From an uncultured Clostridia bacterium (GTDB lineage Bacteria; Bacillota; Clostridia; TANB77; CAG-508), in contig CASYFC010000007.1 of the NCBI GenBank assembly GCA_949482135.1, positions 1-64,000 of the forward strand: a stretch of DNA of 64,000 bases, in the 5' to 3' direction. Position numbers and translations under genes: made by a program. The notes beneath the pieces are model-generated. The model had not been told where the DNA came from. It searched no databases and saw only the letters and a program-made list of their open reading frames with translations. Each line of letters opens with the position of its first letter. Within the stretch, counting starts at the first letter, position 1. Positions 8,383 to 16,015 of the stretch are shown here, one piece after another.

Positions 8383-9000
8383 ATGAAATATGATGAATTT
8401 AGAGATTTTAAAATAGAAAGAACATGCAATAAAGAATATAAACATTATAAAAGTTATAAAAAATTTTTAAAAAAAGATTTCCACTGTAGATGTGCTTATT
8501 GTAATACTTGGGATTTCATAATTGAACCATTAGGATTTGCAATTGATCATTATGTACCAAGAAAGATATTTAAAAATATAAATAAAACGTTTGATAATAA
8601 TTATAATAATTTAATGTACGTTTGTCCTAAATGTAATAGAGAAAAGTCGGACAAGTTTAAAGGAAATACTGATAATTTAGAAATAAAAAATGAATTATTC
8701 TATAATCCAGTTGAAAAAAATTATAATGAAATATTTTTTAGAAATGAATTTGGTGGAATAGATTCAAAAGATAAAAAAGCGAGAGAAATTATGAAGGAAT
8801 TAAAATTATATAGACCATTATATAATTTTGCTTGGTTGCTTGAAAAATTAATAAATACAAGAGAAAAAATAAAATCTAAACTAGAAGAGCCAGAAATATC
8901 TTCTGAAAAAAAAGAAAAATTAGAAGAGTGTTTGGCTAAAACAAATGATTATTACATAGATATGGAAAAACTATTTAAGAAGAGTTATAAAATGAAGTGA
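8383..9000 (+). CDS. HNH endonuclease
   Basis: A 205-aa HNH-family nuclease. The zinc-binding pair Cys37-x2-Cys40 (CAYC) is followed by the catalytic IDHYVP segment (Asp55-His56), an NNL turn at 75-77, and the second pair CPKCN at 81-85 with REKSD, a complete HNH/zinc-finger order. The C-terminal half is helical and charged. The gene starts three bases after the receiver gene and ends the island with a TGA, followed by a hairpin. It is probably the effector of the ATPase/receiver pair, or an additional restriction nuclease. The nuclease call is strong; the role is inferred. Confidence 0.85.
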   Translation: MKYDEFRDFKIERTCNKEYKHYKSYKKFLKKDFHCRCAYCNTWDFIIEPLGFAIDHYVPRKIFKNINKTFDNNYNNLMYVCPKCNREKSDKFKGNTDNLEIKNELFYNPVEKNYNEIFFRNEFGGIDSKDKKAREIMKELKLYRPLYNFAWLLEKLINTREKIKSKLEEPEISSEKKEKLEECLAKTNDYYIDMEKLFKKSYKMK

Positions 9001-9052
9001 TTTACTTGTGAGTTATTAACGAATAATAGTAAAAGTTATAAATAAAATGAAG

Positions 9053-9078
9053 AAGGCGAGAATTAATCTCGCCTTTCT
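9053..9078 (+). terminator. Terminator of the restriction/signalling island
   Basis: Perfect 9-bp stem AAGGCGAGA / TCTCGCCTT with a five-base loop, 53 bases after the HNH stop codon. The following T tract is short (TTTC), so efficiency is uncertain. Confidence 0.7.
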
Positions 9079-9102
9079 GATGCTTAAAGTGCAATTTTAT
9101 AT

Positions 9103-9131
9103 TTTTAAAGTGCAAATTTTGCACTTTAAAA
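9103..9131 (-). terminator. Palindrome at the end of the small minus-strand gene
   Basis: A 14-bp perfect inverted repeat with a single central base, made of TTTTAAAGTGCAAA and its complement, overlapping the stop codon at 9126. Half of the unit (TAAAGTGCAA) also occurs at 9085-9094. Read on the minus strand, the stem ends in T residues, so a terminator is likely; convergent transcription could use it from both sides. Confidence 0.5.
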
Positions 9132-9431
9132 TGGAATGTTATTTTCTTCACACCCTTTAATCAGTTGTACACCATCAACAAACCCATTCCTATAATACTT
9201 TTCTCTCCAATAACAAATATAATCAAGAAAATTATCATCAATCTTATCGAACTGTTTCTTAACATATTTTTTGTTTTGATTAGGAACATTCCTTAAAATA
9301 TTTTCAAAAAACTCATCAAAGTAAATATCATGTTTTTTATCTTCATTATTGGTAAAAGGAAAAAGTGTAGACTCTCTACATTCTATCCATTCTTTTAAAA
9401 TATCATCATTAACTTCTCTAAAATTATTCAT
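9126..9431 (-). CDS. Small hypothetical protein (mobile-element type)
   Basis: A 101-aa acidic protein I cannot name. The frame is open back to 9500, but GGAGG at spacing 8 ahead of ATG 9431 decides the start. It has a helical middle (FDEFFENILRNV) and a C-terminal YRNGFVDGVQL segment that resembles small DUF6809-type proteins often found in clostridial integrated elements; that resemblance is from memory and weak. It lies alone between two accessory patches, opposite in strand to both. Confidence 0.5.
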   Translation of the reverse strand: MNNFREVNDDILKEWIECRESTLFPFTNNEDKKHDIYFDEFFENILRNVPNQNKKYVKKQFDKIDDNFLDYICYWREKYYRNGFVDGVQLIKGCEENNIPF

Positions 9432-9811
9432 TGTTAAAACCTCCATTTTTATAAATTTCAAATTAAGCACATCAAAACACAATAAAACCTGCAAAAACAA
9501 ATTTAAAAATTCATTGAAATTTCATGTATTTGATGCCTCAAAAAACTGGGGACAAACTGGGGACAATTGTTGAAAAAATAGACCATTTTTAACCTAATTC
9601 ATAATCATACCAATTTGCTATAACCCAATTAAAACTAATAAAAACTCAAGTTAACAAAATTTCTCAAAAATCTCAATCAAATTCTCATAACCCGAAAGTA
9701 TAATTTTAGTATTATAGTCAAAAAATTAACAAAAAAATTTACAATAACAATTGATATTTATATGTAAGATATAGTAATATCAAAATATAATAAATTAAAT
9801 TATAAAGTGAG
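9432..9811. other. Gene-free stretch with tandem 11-mer
   Basis: A 380-base gap with no supportable gene. It holds two back-to-back copies of ACTGGGGACAA at 9545-9566, much more G-rich than the surroundings, followed by very AT-rich sequence to the next start. No integrase gene is nearby. The tandem repeat could be a scar of an integrated element, but nothing else supports that. Confidence 0.5.
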
Positions 9812-10162
9812 ATGAAATTAATGATTAATGAGAAGTTAGGAAGAGATCTAAAAGTTCAAAGAATTTATAAAAGAGTATCACAAGAAAAAATGGCAGAAGA
9901 TTTGAATATAAGTAGATCAAAAGTTTCTAGTTGGGAGACAGGAAGAAGAGAAATGAGCTTATTAGATGCAGTAATAATTAGTGACTATTTTGATGTAAGT
10001 ATGGACAATTTATTTAATAAAAAAGCATTAAATTCAGAACAGTTTTTAAAAATTGCAAAAAGGTATTTTGAAGAAGATAAAATAACATTAGATGAAAAAA
10101 AGAGAACATTAAAAAAGATGTTAGATTATAAAAACGAGAGTGAAGCAAAAGAATTATTATAA
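9812..10162 (+). CDS. XRE-family transcriptional regulator
   Basis: A 116-aa protein with an N-terminal Cro/CI helix-turn-helix (SQEKMAEDLNIS, then RSKVSSWETGRREMS, about residues 23-50) and a C-terminal helical extension of about 45 residues that may dimerise. A second ATG nine bases downstream (9821) is an equally plausible start; only a weak GTGAG lies upstream. It precedes a HEPN gene by 170 bases and is likely its regulator, by position. Confidence 0.8.
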   Translation: MKLMINEKLGRDLKVQRIYKRVSQEKMAEDLNISRSKVSSWETGRREMSLLDAVIISDYFDVSMDNLFNKKALNSEQFLKIAKRYFEEDKITLDEKKRTLKKMLDYKNESEAKELL

Positions 10163-10297
10163 TTTTAGATAATGATACATAATGACTCGGTAATACTAAT
10201 ATATTATAATTTTCTCGTCATATTTGATATAGAATTAGATGCAATAATTAATTTATAATGATTATATCAGGTACTTGAATATATGAGAAAGGAGCGT

Positions 10298-10345
10298 ATG
10301 AAGTCTAAGAAAGAATACATCATACAATATAAATATGAAAACTAA
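10298..10345 (+). CDS. 15-codon leader ORF overlapping the HEPN gene
   Basis: AAAGGAGCGT is ideally spaced before ATG 10298, which opens a 15-residue frame (MKSKKEYIIQYKYEN) ending in TAA at 10343-10345. It overlaps the first 11 bases of the HEPN gene, whose own ATG at 10335 has no visible ribosome binding site. The simplest reading is a translated leader peptide that couples or limits HEPN translation. Confidence 0.55.
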   Translation: MKSKKEYIIQYKYEN

Positions 10346-11051
10346 AGAAATAAAAAATGAATTAAATAATTTAATAAATCAAGGAGTAAATCTTGCACAA
10401 GCTATATTAGAAAATAATTTAAAAATAATTATGTTAGATTATGAATGTTGGTATAGTAAAAGCTTAATTTATATAAAGAAACTTAATAAAGATAGGGTAA
10501 ACGATTTTAAAAGTTTGTATAAATTAGAAAAAAGGAAAGAAATAAGATATTCAACTTATACAATTTCAGACGCATTAAATGGAGTATGTATACCGAGTGA
10601 AGAACTTGAACCATCAAGTGCTTATTCAAAAATGATACAACAGATTAGTATTTTAAAGGCGACTAAAGAATTATTAGAATCTAAAATTTATCAATTACAA
10701 GAATTATTACAAGCAGATATATTTGATTCAGAACTAAATAGTGCAAAAGAGTTGAATAATAAAGGGTTTTATAGAGCTGCTGGAGCAATATGTGGGGTTA
10801 TTCTTGAAGAACATTTTTCTCATGTTATTAAAGAACATGGACTTGTTTCAAATAAGAAAAATTTAACTATAAATGATTATAATGAACTTTTGAAAAATAA
10901 TTCTATAATTGATACTCCAACTTTTAGACATGTTCAATTATTAGGAGATATTAGAAATTTATGTGATCATAAGAAAAGTGATGATCCAAAAAAAAAGCAA
11001 ATTGAAGATTTGATATCTGGGACAGAAAAAATAATAAAAACAGTTTTTTAA
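10335..11051 (+). CDS. HEPN-domain protein with RNxxxH motif
   Basis: A 238-aa protein. The C-terminal 100 residues look like a HEPN/DUF4145-type domain: AKELNNKGFYRAAGAICGV is the usual paired helix, and DIRNLCDHKK carries Arg217-Asn-x3-His222, the RNase signature. The N-terminal 130 residues are helical with no motif I know. Translation appears coupled to the leader ORF because there is no Shine-Dalgarno at its own ATG. With the upstream XRE gene and the downstream DUF2971-like gene it forms a small stress or defence cassette; the target RNA is unknown. Confidence 0.65.
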   Translation: MKTKEIKNELNNLINQGVNLAQAILENNLKIIMLDYECWYSKSLIYIKKLNKDRVNDFKSLYKLEKRKEIRYSTYTISDALNGVCIPSEELEPSSAYSKMIQQISILKATKELLESKIYQLQELLQADIFDSELNSAKELNNKGFYRAAGAICGVILEEHFSHVIKEHGLVSNKKNLTINDYNELLKNNSIIDTPTFRHVQLLGDIRNLCDHKKSDDPKKKQIEDLISGTEKIIKTVF

Positions 11052-11082
11052 ATATAGTATTATAAATGAGAGGAGATAAAAT

Positions 11083-11837
11083 ATGGAACAGAAATATCCA
11101 GAATATTTATATCATTATACGAGTATTGACAATTTAGCTTTGATATTAAAAAATAAAACAATTAGGTTTAATAGTTTAATTAATGTTGATGATCCTGATG
11201 AAATAAAAACTATAGATACAGAAGGAATAGGAAAATATTGTTATTGCAGTTGTTGGACTGATAAAGAGGAAAGTATTCCATTTTGGAATATGTACACTAA
11301 AGATATGCATGGAGTAATGCTTAAAATGATAAAATTTCCATTTGATAGTTATAAAGAATTTTTGCCGTATTATGCGGGAGGAGAATTTGTAGATACATAT
11401 ATTCCAAAGTATATATATATGACTCAAATAGATTATATACTATTCCAACAATACCATTTTTGAGAAAAGTTAAGTATGTGGATAATCCAAATATTAAAAT
11501 TTTTGATTATGTGGAGAAAAATTACGATGGGTCTTTTAATGCAGCAGGTAATATGAATAAGGTAGGAGAATATAAAACTTTAGCTTGGTCATTTCAATCT
11601 GAATGGAGATATTCAATGGTATTATTACCACATACTATAGATGGAAAACTGGACATAGACGTGTCAAACCAAAATAAAGGAATGTTACAAAATTATTATG
11701 ATATTAAAATTAACGATAATGCTTTTAAGGATATGGAAATTGTAACTGGGCCTAAAATGAACGCAGGAGAAAAATTATTATTAGAAGCAATATGCCAAAA
11801 ATATGCACCAAGTGTAAAAATTTCAAATAGTATTTAA
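11083..11837 (+). pseudogene. DUF2971-like gene split by a frameshift at a (TA)n tract
   Basis: Two consecutive frames, 11083-11463 and 11460-11837, read as one protein. The first starts with YLYHYTSIDNLALILKNK and FNSLINVDDPDE, typical of DUF2971 proteins, and the second supplies the FQSEWRYSM half. Frames differ by two bases. The switch can be placed exactly at TATATATATAT (11410-11420): removing one TA gives YIYDSNRLYTIPTIPFL and a 250-aa protein. AGAGGAG precedes the ATG. Either it is a recent pseudogene or expression is switched by tract length. The function of DUF2971 is not known to me beyond association with defence-like loci. Confidence 0.65.
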
Positions 11838-11874
11838 AAAATACGTTAAAAATGCTACAAGAATAATAAACAAT

Positions 11875-11904
11875 AAAGTCCATATTTATATGGACTTTGT
11901 ATTT
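11875..11904. terminator. Bidirectional terminator
   Basis: Stem AAAGTCCATAT / ATATGGACTTT (11875-11885 and 11888-11898) followed by GTATTTTT. It lies between convergent genes, overlapping the last codons of the minus-strand flippase. Confidence 0.75.
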
Positions 11905-13223
11905 TTCCTCCCATACACCCTCCTTACCAATTGCCACAAACTCACAGCAAAATTAAGAGTTTCACTAATGTAGATAGAAATGATATAGCCGATAAGGCCA
12001 AGTTTAGGAACGCAGAAGTATATAAAACTTGTGCTAATAACAAGATCGCAAATATTAACAATCATAACACCAACTTGAGCATCTAAGCCTCTAAGGACGC
12101 TGTCAACAACAGTGTCAACGTAAATTAGAGTGGCAAGAGGGGCAAAGATTTTAATATAAAAACCAATGCTAGAATCTTTGTAAAGTAGATTACCTAAAGT
12201 GTCTGCGAAAATAAATAAAATAACGCTAAGTAAAATGGCAGCACCAAAAATAACCACAAGGAGAAGTGTTGTCATTTGTTTTGTACGTTTGTAATCTTTT
12301 TTTGCATGATATCTTGAAAATTCTGGTATTAGTAAGCTTGCAAAAGACTTTACTAAAATGTCTGGAAACATTATTACTGGCAGGGCCATTCCGTTTATTA
12401 TTCCATACTTTGAAAGTGATTCACTACAGTGAATTCCACTTTTTTCCAAACTTGATGGAATTATCAATTGCTTGAAAGTTGATAATCCTGAACGTATGTA
12501 AGATGTGATTGCTATAGGAATTGAAATTCTTAAAACCTTGTGAGTGTAATGATTGCTTTTTGCAAGTTCTGCTTGATGATTATATTTCCTTTTGTCAAAA
12601 ACATATACAACATAAATAAAAATAAAAGAGATTATTTCTGAAATTAAATCTCCTAAAATAAGTGCAAAGCAACTATAAGTTAATCCTGATGGTAGATATA
12701 AACTAATTAAATATGCTGAAATAACAACTTTTGCAACATGCTCTATAAACTGACCTATGGCATTTTTGTAAATTCTACGGACACCTGCTAAATATCCAGA
12801 AATTGCGGATGACATTGCTATCATAGGGAGTGCAAGTGAAAAAAGATAAATAACAGATTTGTCTACTTTGTTATGAAGACATTTTTCAATTATGAAATCA
12901 GTATTTGCAAAAAATATTAAACTAGTTGAAATGCTTGTAATTAATGTTATATAGAGACATCTTTTCATTACTTTTTTGATTCCACCTAAGTTGTCTAAAG
13001 CAAGTTCTTCAGATACAACACGAGTTACTGCAAGATTGATTCCAGAAGTTGCAAGAGTAATTCCAAAAAGATATACAGTCATTACTAATTGATAAACTCC
13101 AACCATTTCAGAACCAATTTTTCTTGATATGTATGCTGTAAAATATATATCAATTGCTCTAAAAATTAGAGATGTAATTATAAGAAATGATGTATTAAAA
13201 ATAAAAAATTTAAAACGTTTCAT
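11886..13223 (-). CDS. Polysaccharide/lipid flippase, MATE-like MOP superfamily (SpoVB-like)
   Basis: A 445-aa polytopic membrane protein with about 12 hydrophobic segments. The N-terminal IISRKIG-like turn after helix 1-2 (TAYISRKIGSEMVGVYQL), SGINLAVTRVVSEE, and the later SLSKYGIINGMALPVIMFP segment are typical of SpoVB/MurJ-type members of the MOP superfamily. It would flip a lipid-linked saccharide across the membrane. TAGGTGG precedes the ATG. It is transcribed divergently from the capsule operon, which has its own Wzx-like flippase, so this one may serve a different lipid-linked substrate. Substrate unknown. Confidence 0.8.
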   Translation of the reverse strand: MKRFKFFIFNTSFLIITSLIFRAIDIYFTAYISRKIGSEMVGVYQLVMTVYLFGITLATSGINLAVTRVVSEELALDNLGGIKKVMKRCLYITLITSISTSLIFFANTDFIIEKCLHNKVDKSVIYLFSLALPMIAMSSAISGYLAGVRRIYKNAIGQFIEHVAKVVISAYLISLYLPSGLTYSCFALILGDLISEIISFIFIYVVYVFDKRKYNHQAELAKSNHYTHKVLRISIPIAITSYIRSGLSTFKQLIIPSSLEKSGIHCSESLSKYGIINGMALPVIMFPDILVKSFASLLIPEFSRYHAKKDYKRTKQMTTLLLVVIFGAAILLSVILFIFADTLGNLLYKDSSIGFYIKIFAPLATLIYVDTVVDSVLRGLDAQVGVMIVNICDLVISTSFIYFCVPKLGLIGYIISIYISETLNFAVSLWQLVRRVYGRKNTKSI

Positions 13224-13396
13224 AAGCCACCTAAAAAGTATTTTTTTAGATTATATGAAGAGAATTTAAAAATAGAATAGGTAAATTTATCTCGCATCAC
13301 TCTTGTATATACAAGCTTATATATTATTAGTGTATAAAATTAACATTATCTTCTAAACATGGGATAAAAAACTTGAATAAAAAATGTCTAAATGTG

Positions 13397-13425
13397 TTGA
13401 ATCCGTACTTATGTTGTGTTATAAT
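13397..13425 (+). promoter_or_regulatory. Sigma-A promoter of the polysaccharide operon
   Basis: TTGAAT (13397-13402), 17-base spacer, TATAAT (13420-13425), preceding a 5' untranslated region of about 100 bases. The 308-base gap 13224-13531 holds this promoter and otherwise no gene. Confidence 0.75.
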
Positions 13426-13531
13426 TTAAAATGATTATTGCAAAAAGTAATGCGATATTACATGTAATCAAATGAAAACATAGAAAGAACATATAAAGGC
13501 ATAAAAAAATTAATTTTTGGGGGGATTAATT

Positions 13532-14893
13532 TTGAAAGGAAATGAATTATCAATTCCATTTGATATTGATGTTTTACAAGAAAGCTTATTACATAAAATA
13601 TATAGAAAAGTAATAGCTTTATTAAAGGCATCATTCAAAAGGATTATAGAAATTTTTATATCATTAATAGGAATTATTTTATTAATTCCATTATCAATAG
13701 TTGTATTTTTTCAAAACTTAAAAAATCATGATAATGGTCCAATATTTTATGTTCAAGATAGAATTGGCAAAAATGGTAAAATTTTCAAAATATATAAATT
13801 TAGGACAATGGTAGATAACGCTGATGAGATATTATCAGCTATGCTTCAAGATAATAAAATAAAAGAAGAATATGAAAAGTATAGAAAATTTATTAATGAC
13901 CCAAGACTTACTAAATTTGGAAAGACTTTAAAAACAACAAGCTTAGATGAATTTCCACAATTTATAAATGTATTAAAGGGAGAAATGAGTATAGTAGGAC
14001 CAAGACCATATTTACCAGAAGAAAAAGAGAGAATGAATTCATACTATAATTATATAGTTCAACATAAACCTGGAATTACAGGTGTTTATCAAATATCAGG
14101 GAGAGAAAGAGTTGAATTTATAGATAGACTTGATATGGATATGAGATACCACTATAGCAGAACTATTTTATTAGATATAAAAATCGCCTTAATTACAGTG
14201 TTAGTTACTTTTAAAAGAAAGAAAACTTACAACGTAAAAGAAATAATTTTAGATACAACACATTATGTTGGAAGACAGCTTACTTTTTTGGCAAAAAGAG
14301 TGATAGACATTATGGGAGCTATAGTAGGAATGCTAATATTAATTCCACTTACAGTTGCTGTATGGATAGGAAATAGAATTTGTGGTGATAGAGGACCTGT
14401 ATTCTATTCTCAAGATAGAATAGGAAAAGATGGTAAAAACTTTAAAATGTATAAATTCAGAAGCATGGTAGTTGGAGCTGATGAAATTTTAAAAGAATTA
14501 TTAGAAAATGATGAAGAAGCAAGGGAAGAATATAAAGAATATAAAAAATTAAAACATGATCCTAGAGTTACAAGAGTGGGAGAATTTTTAAGGAAAACAA
14601 GTTTAGATGAATTTCCACAATTTATAAATGTATTAAAGGGAGAAATGAGTATAGTAGGACCAAGAGCATATCTTCCAAGAGAGAAAGATGATATGAAGGA
14701 TGCATATGAAAGTATAATTAGATGCAAACCTGGAATTACAGGTTTATGGCAAGTAAGTGGAAGAAGTGACGTATCTTTCAGAAATAGATTAGATATGGAT
14801 ATTGAATATTATGAAAAATACAATCTTGGGCTAGATATAGAAATTTTATTTAAGACAGTAGCTACTGTTTTAAATAAAGAAGGAGCTGCATAA
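13532..14893 (+). CDS. Tandem-domain undecaprenyl-phosphate sugar phosphotransferase
   Basis: Starts polysaccharide repeat-unit assembly by moving a sugar-1-phosphate to undecaprenyl phosphate. Unusually, two complete monotopic phosphoglycosyl transferase domains are fused. Each has a membrane helix (FISLIGIILLIPLS; GAIVGMLILIPLT), GPxFYxQDRIGKxGKxFKxYKFR, the TSLDEFPQ Asp-Glu dyad, GEMSIVGPR and HKPGITG/CKPGITG. A single-domain enzyme of this class is about 200-220 aa; this is 453. The frame is open from TTG 13517, but GGGGGGA at 13519-13525 places the start at TTG 13532. A 63-base segment is identical in both halves. The first domain has GVYQISGRERVEF where the second has GLWQVSGRSDVSF. Confidence 0.88.
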   Translation: MKGNELSIPFDIDVLQESLLHKIYRKVIALLKASFKRIIEIFISLIGIILLIPLSIVVFFQNLKNHDNGPIFYVQDRIGKNGKIFKIYKFRTMVDNADEILSAMLQDNKIKEEYEKYRKFINDPRLTKFGKTLKTTSLDEFPQFINVLKGEMSIVGPRPYLPEEKERMNSYYNYIVQHKPGITGVYQISGRERVEFIDRLDMDMRYHYSRTILLDIKIALITVLVTFKRKKTYNVKEIILDTTHYVGRQLTFLAKRVIDIMGAIVGMLILIPLTVAVWIGNRICGDRGPVFYSQDRIGKDGKNFKMYKFRSMVVGADEILKELLENDEEAREEYKEYKKLKHDPRVTRVGEFLRKTSLDEFPQFINVLKGEMSIVGPRAYLPREKDDMKDAYESIIRCKPGITGLWQVSGRSDVSFRNRLDMDIEYYEKYNLGLDIEILFKTVATVLNKEGAA

Positions 14894-16005
14894 TGAAAAT
14901 AGCAATGATTGGACATAAAAGAATTCCATCAAGAGAAGGCGGAGTTGAAATCGTTGTTGAAGAATTGGCAACAAGATTAGTAAAAGATAATTATGAAGTA
15001 GATGTCTACAATCGAAAAGGAAATAATGTAGCAGATAAAAATATAAAAACTAAAAAGCTAAAAAAATATAAAGGAGTTAATATAATTACAATACCAACAA
15101 TAAATAAAAAAGGAATTGATGCATTATTATATTCATTTTTGGCTACAGTAAGAGCAATATTTTGTAAATATGACTGCATACATTATCATGCAGAGGGAAG
15201 TTGCGGAATGTTATGGATTCCGCATTTGTTCCGAATTAGGACAGTTGTTACTATTCATGGGCTAGATTGGCAACGATCAAAATGGGGCGGATTTGCTACA
15301 AAGTATATAAAATTTGGAGAACGTGTAGCAGCAAAATATGCTGATGAAATAATTGTATTATCAAAAGGGGTACAAAATTATTTTAAAGAAACTTATAATA
15401 GAGATACACATTTCATTCCAAATGGAGTAAACAAACCAGTTGAAAAAGAACCTAAAATAATAAAAGAAAAATATAACTTAGATAAAGATAATTATATATT
15501 GTTTTTAGCAAGAATTGTACCAGAAAAAGGATTAGACTATTTAATTGATGCTTATAAAAAAATTAATAGTGATAAAAAGTTAATTATTGTAGGTGGAGCA
15601 AGTCACACAAATGGTTATTATGAAGAAATAAAAGAAAAAGTAAAAGAAGATGAAAAAATAATTATGACAGGTTTTATTCAAGGTGAAGAACTTCATGAAT
15701 TATACAGTAACTGTTATTTATATTGTCTACCAAGTGATGTTGAAGGTATGCCTATCAGTTTAATGGAGGCTATGAGTTATGGAAGAAACTGTTTAGTAAG
15801 CAATATAGAGGAGAATACTCAAGTTACAGGAAAATTTGCAACTACTTTTGAAAAAAGTAATGTTGAAGATTTAAAACAAAAACTAGAAAATTGTTTAAAT
15901 GCAAAAAATAGATTTAATGAAAAAGAAATTTCTGATTATATTTTAGGAAAATATGATTGGGATAAAATTGTTAAAGAGACTGAAATATTATATAAGAAGG
16001 GATAA
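14893..16005 (+). CDS. GT4-family glycosyltransferase
   Basis: A 370-aa GT-B retaining glycosyltransferase. The N-terminus (MKIAMIGHKRIPSREGGVE) has the glycine-rich loop, VVTIHGLDWQRSKW is the middle signature, and the C-terminal domain has FLARIVPEKGLDYLIDAY and the DVEGMPISLMEAMSYG nucleotide-sugar motif. It begins at the last base of the upstream gene, so it is co-translated. It should add the second or third sugar of the repeat unit in the cytoplasm. The sugar cannot be predicted. Confidence 0.9.
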   Translation: MKIAMIGHKRIPSREGGVEIVVEELATRLVKDNYEVDVYNRKGNNVADKNIKTKKLKKYKGVNIITIPTINKKGIDALLYSFLATVRAIFCKYDCIHYHAEGSCGMLWIPHLFRIRTVVTIHGLDWQRSKWGGFATKYIKFGERVAAKYADEIIVLSKGVQNYFKETYNRDTHFIPNGVNKPVEKEPKIIKEKYNLDKDNYILFLARIVPEKGLDYLIDAYKKINSDKKLIIVGGASHTNGYYEEIKEKVKEDEKIIMTGFIQGEELHELYSNCYLYCLPSDVEGMPISLMEAMSYGRNCLVSNIEENTQVTGKFATTFEKSNVEDLKQKLENCLNAKNRFNEKEISDYILGKYDWDKIVKETEILYKKG

Positions 16006-16015
16006 GAAAGTCAAG

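Noticed and set aside
867-9000. Type I restriction (HsdRMS) or a known two-gene defence system
   Set aside because: No HsdS- or HsdR-like helicase sequence is present; the methylase is gamma-class with its own target domain region.
15953-16015. Longer start for the second GT4 gene
   Set aside because: Would overlap the preceding gene by about 50 bases and lies outside the family's conserved N-terminus; ATG 16016 fits.
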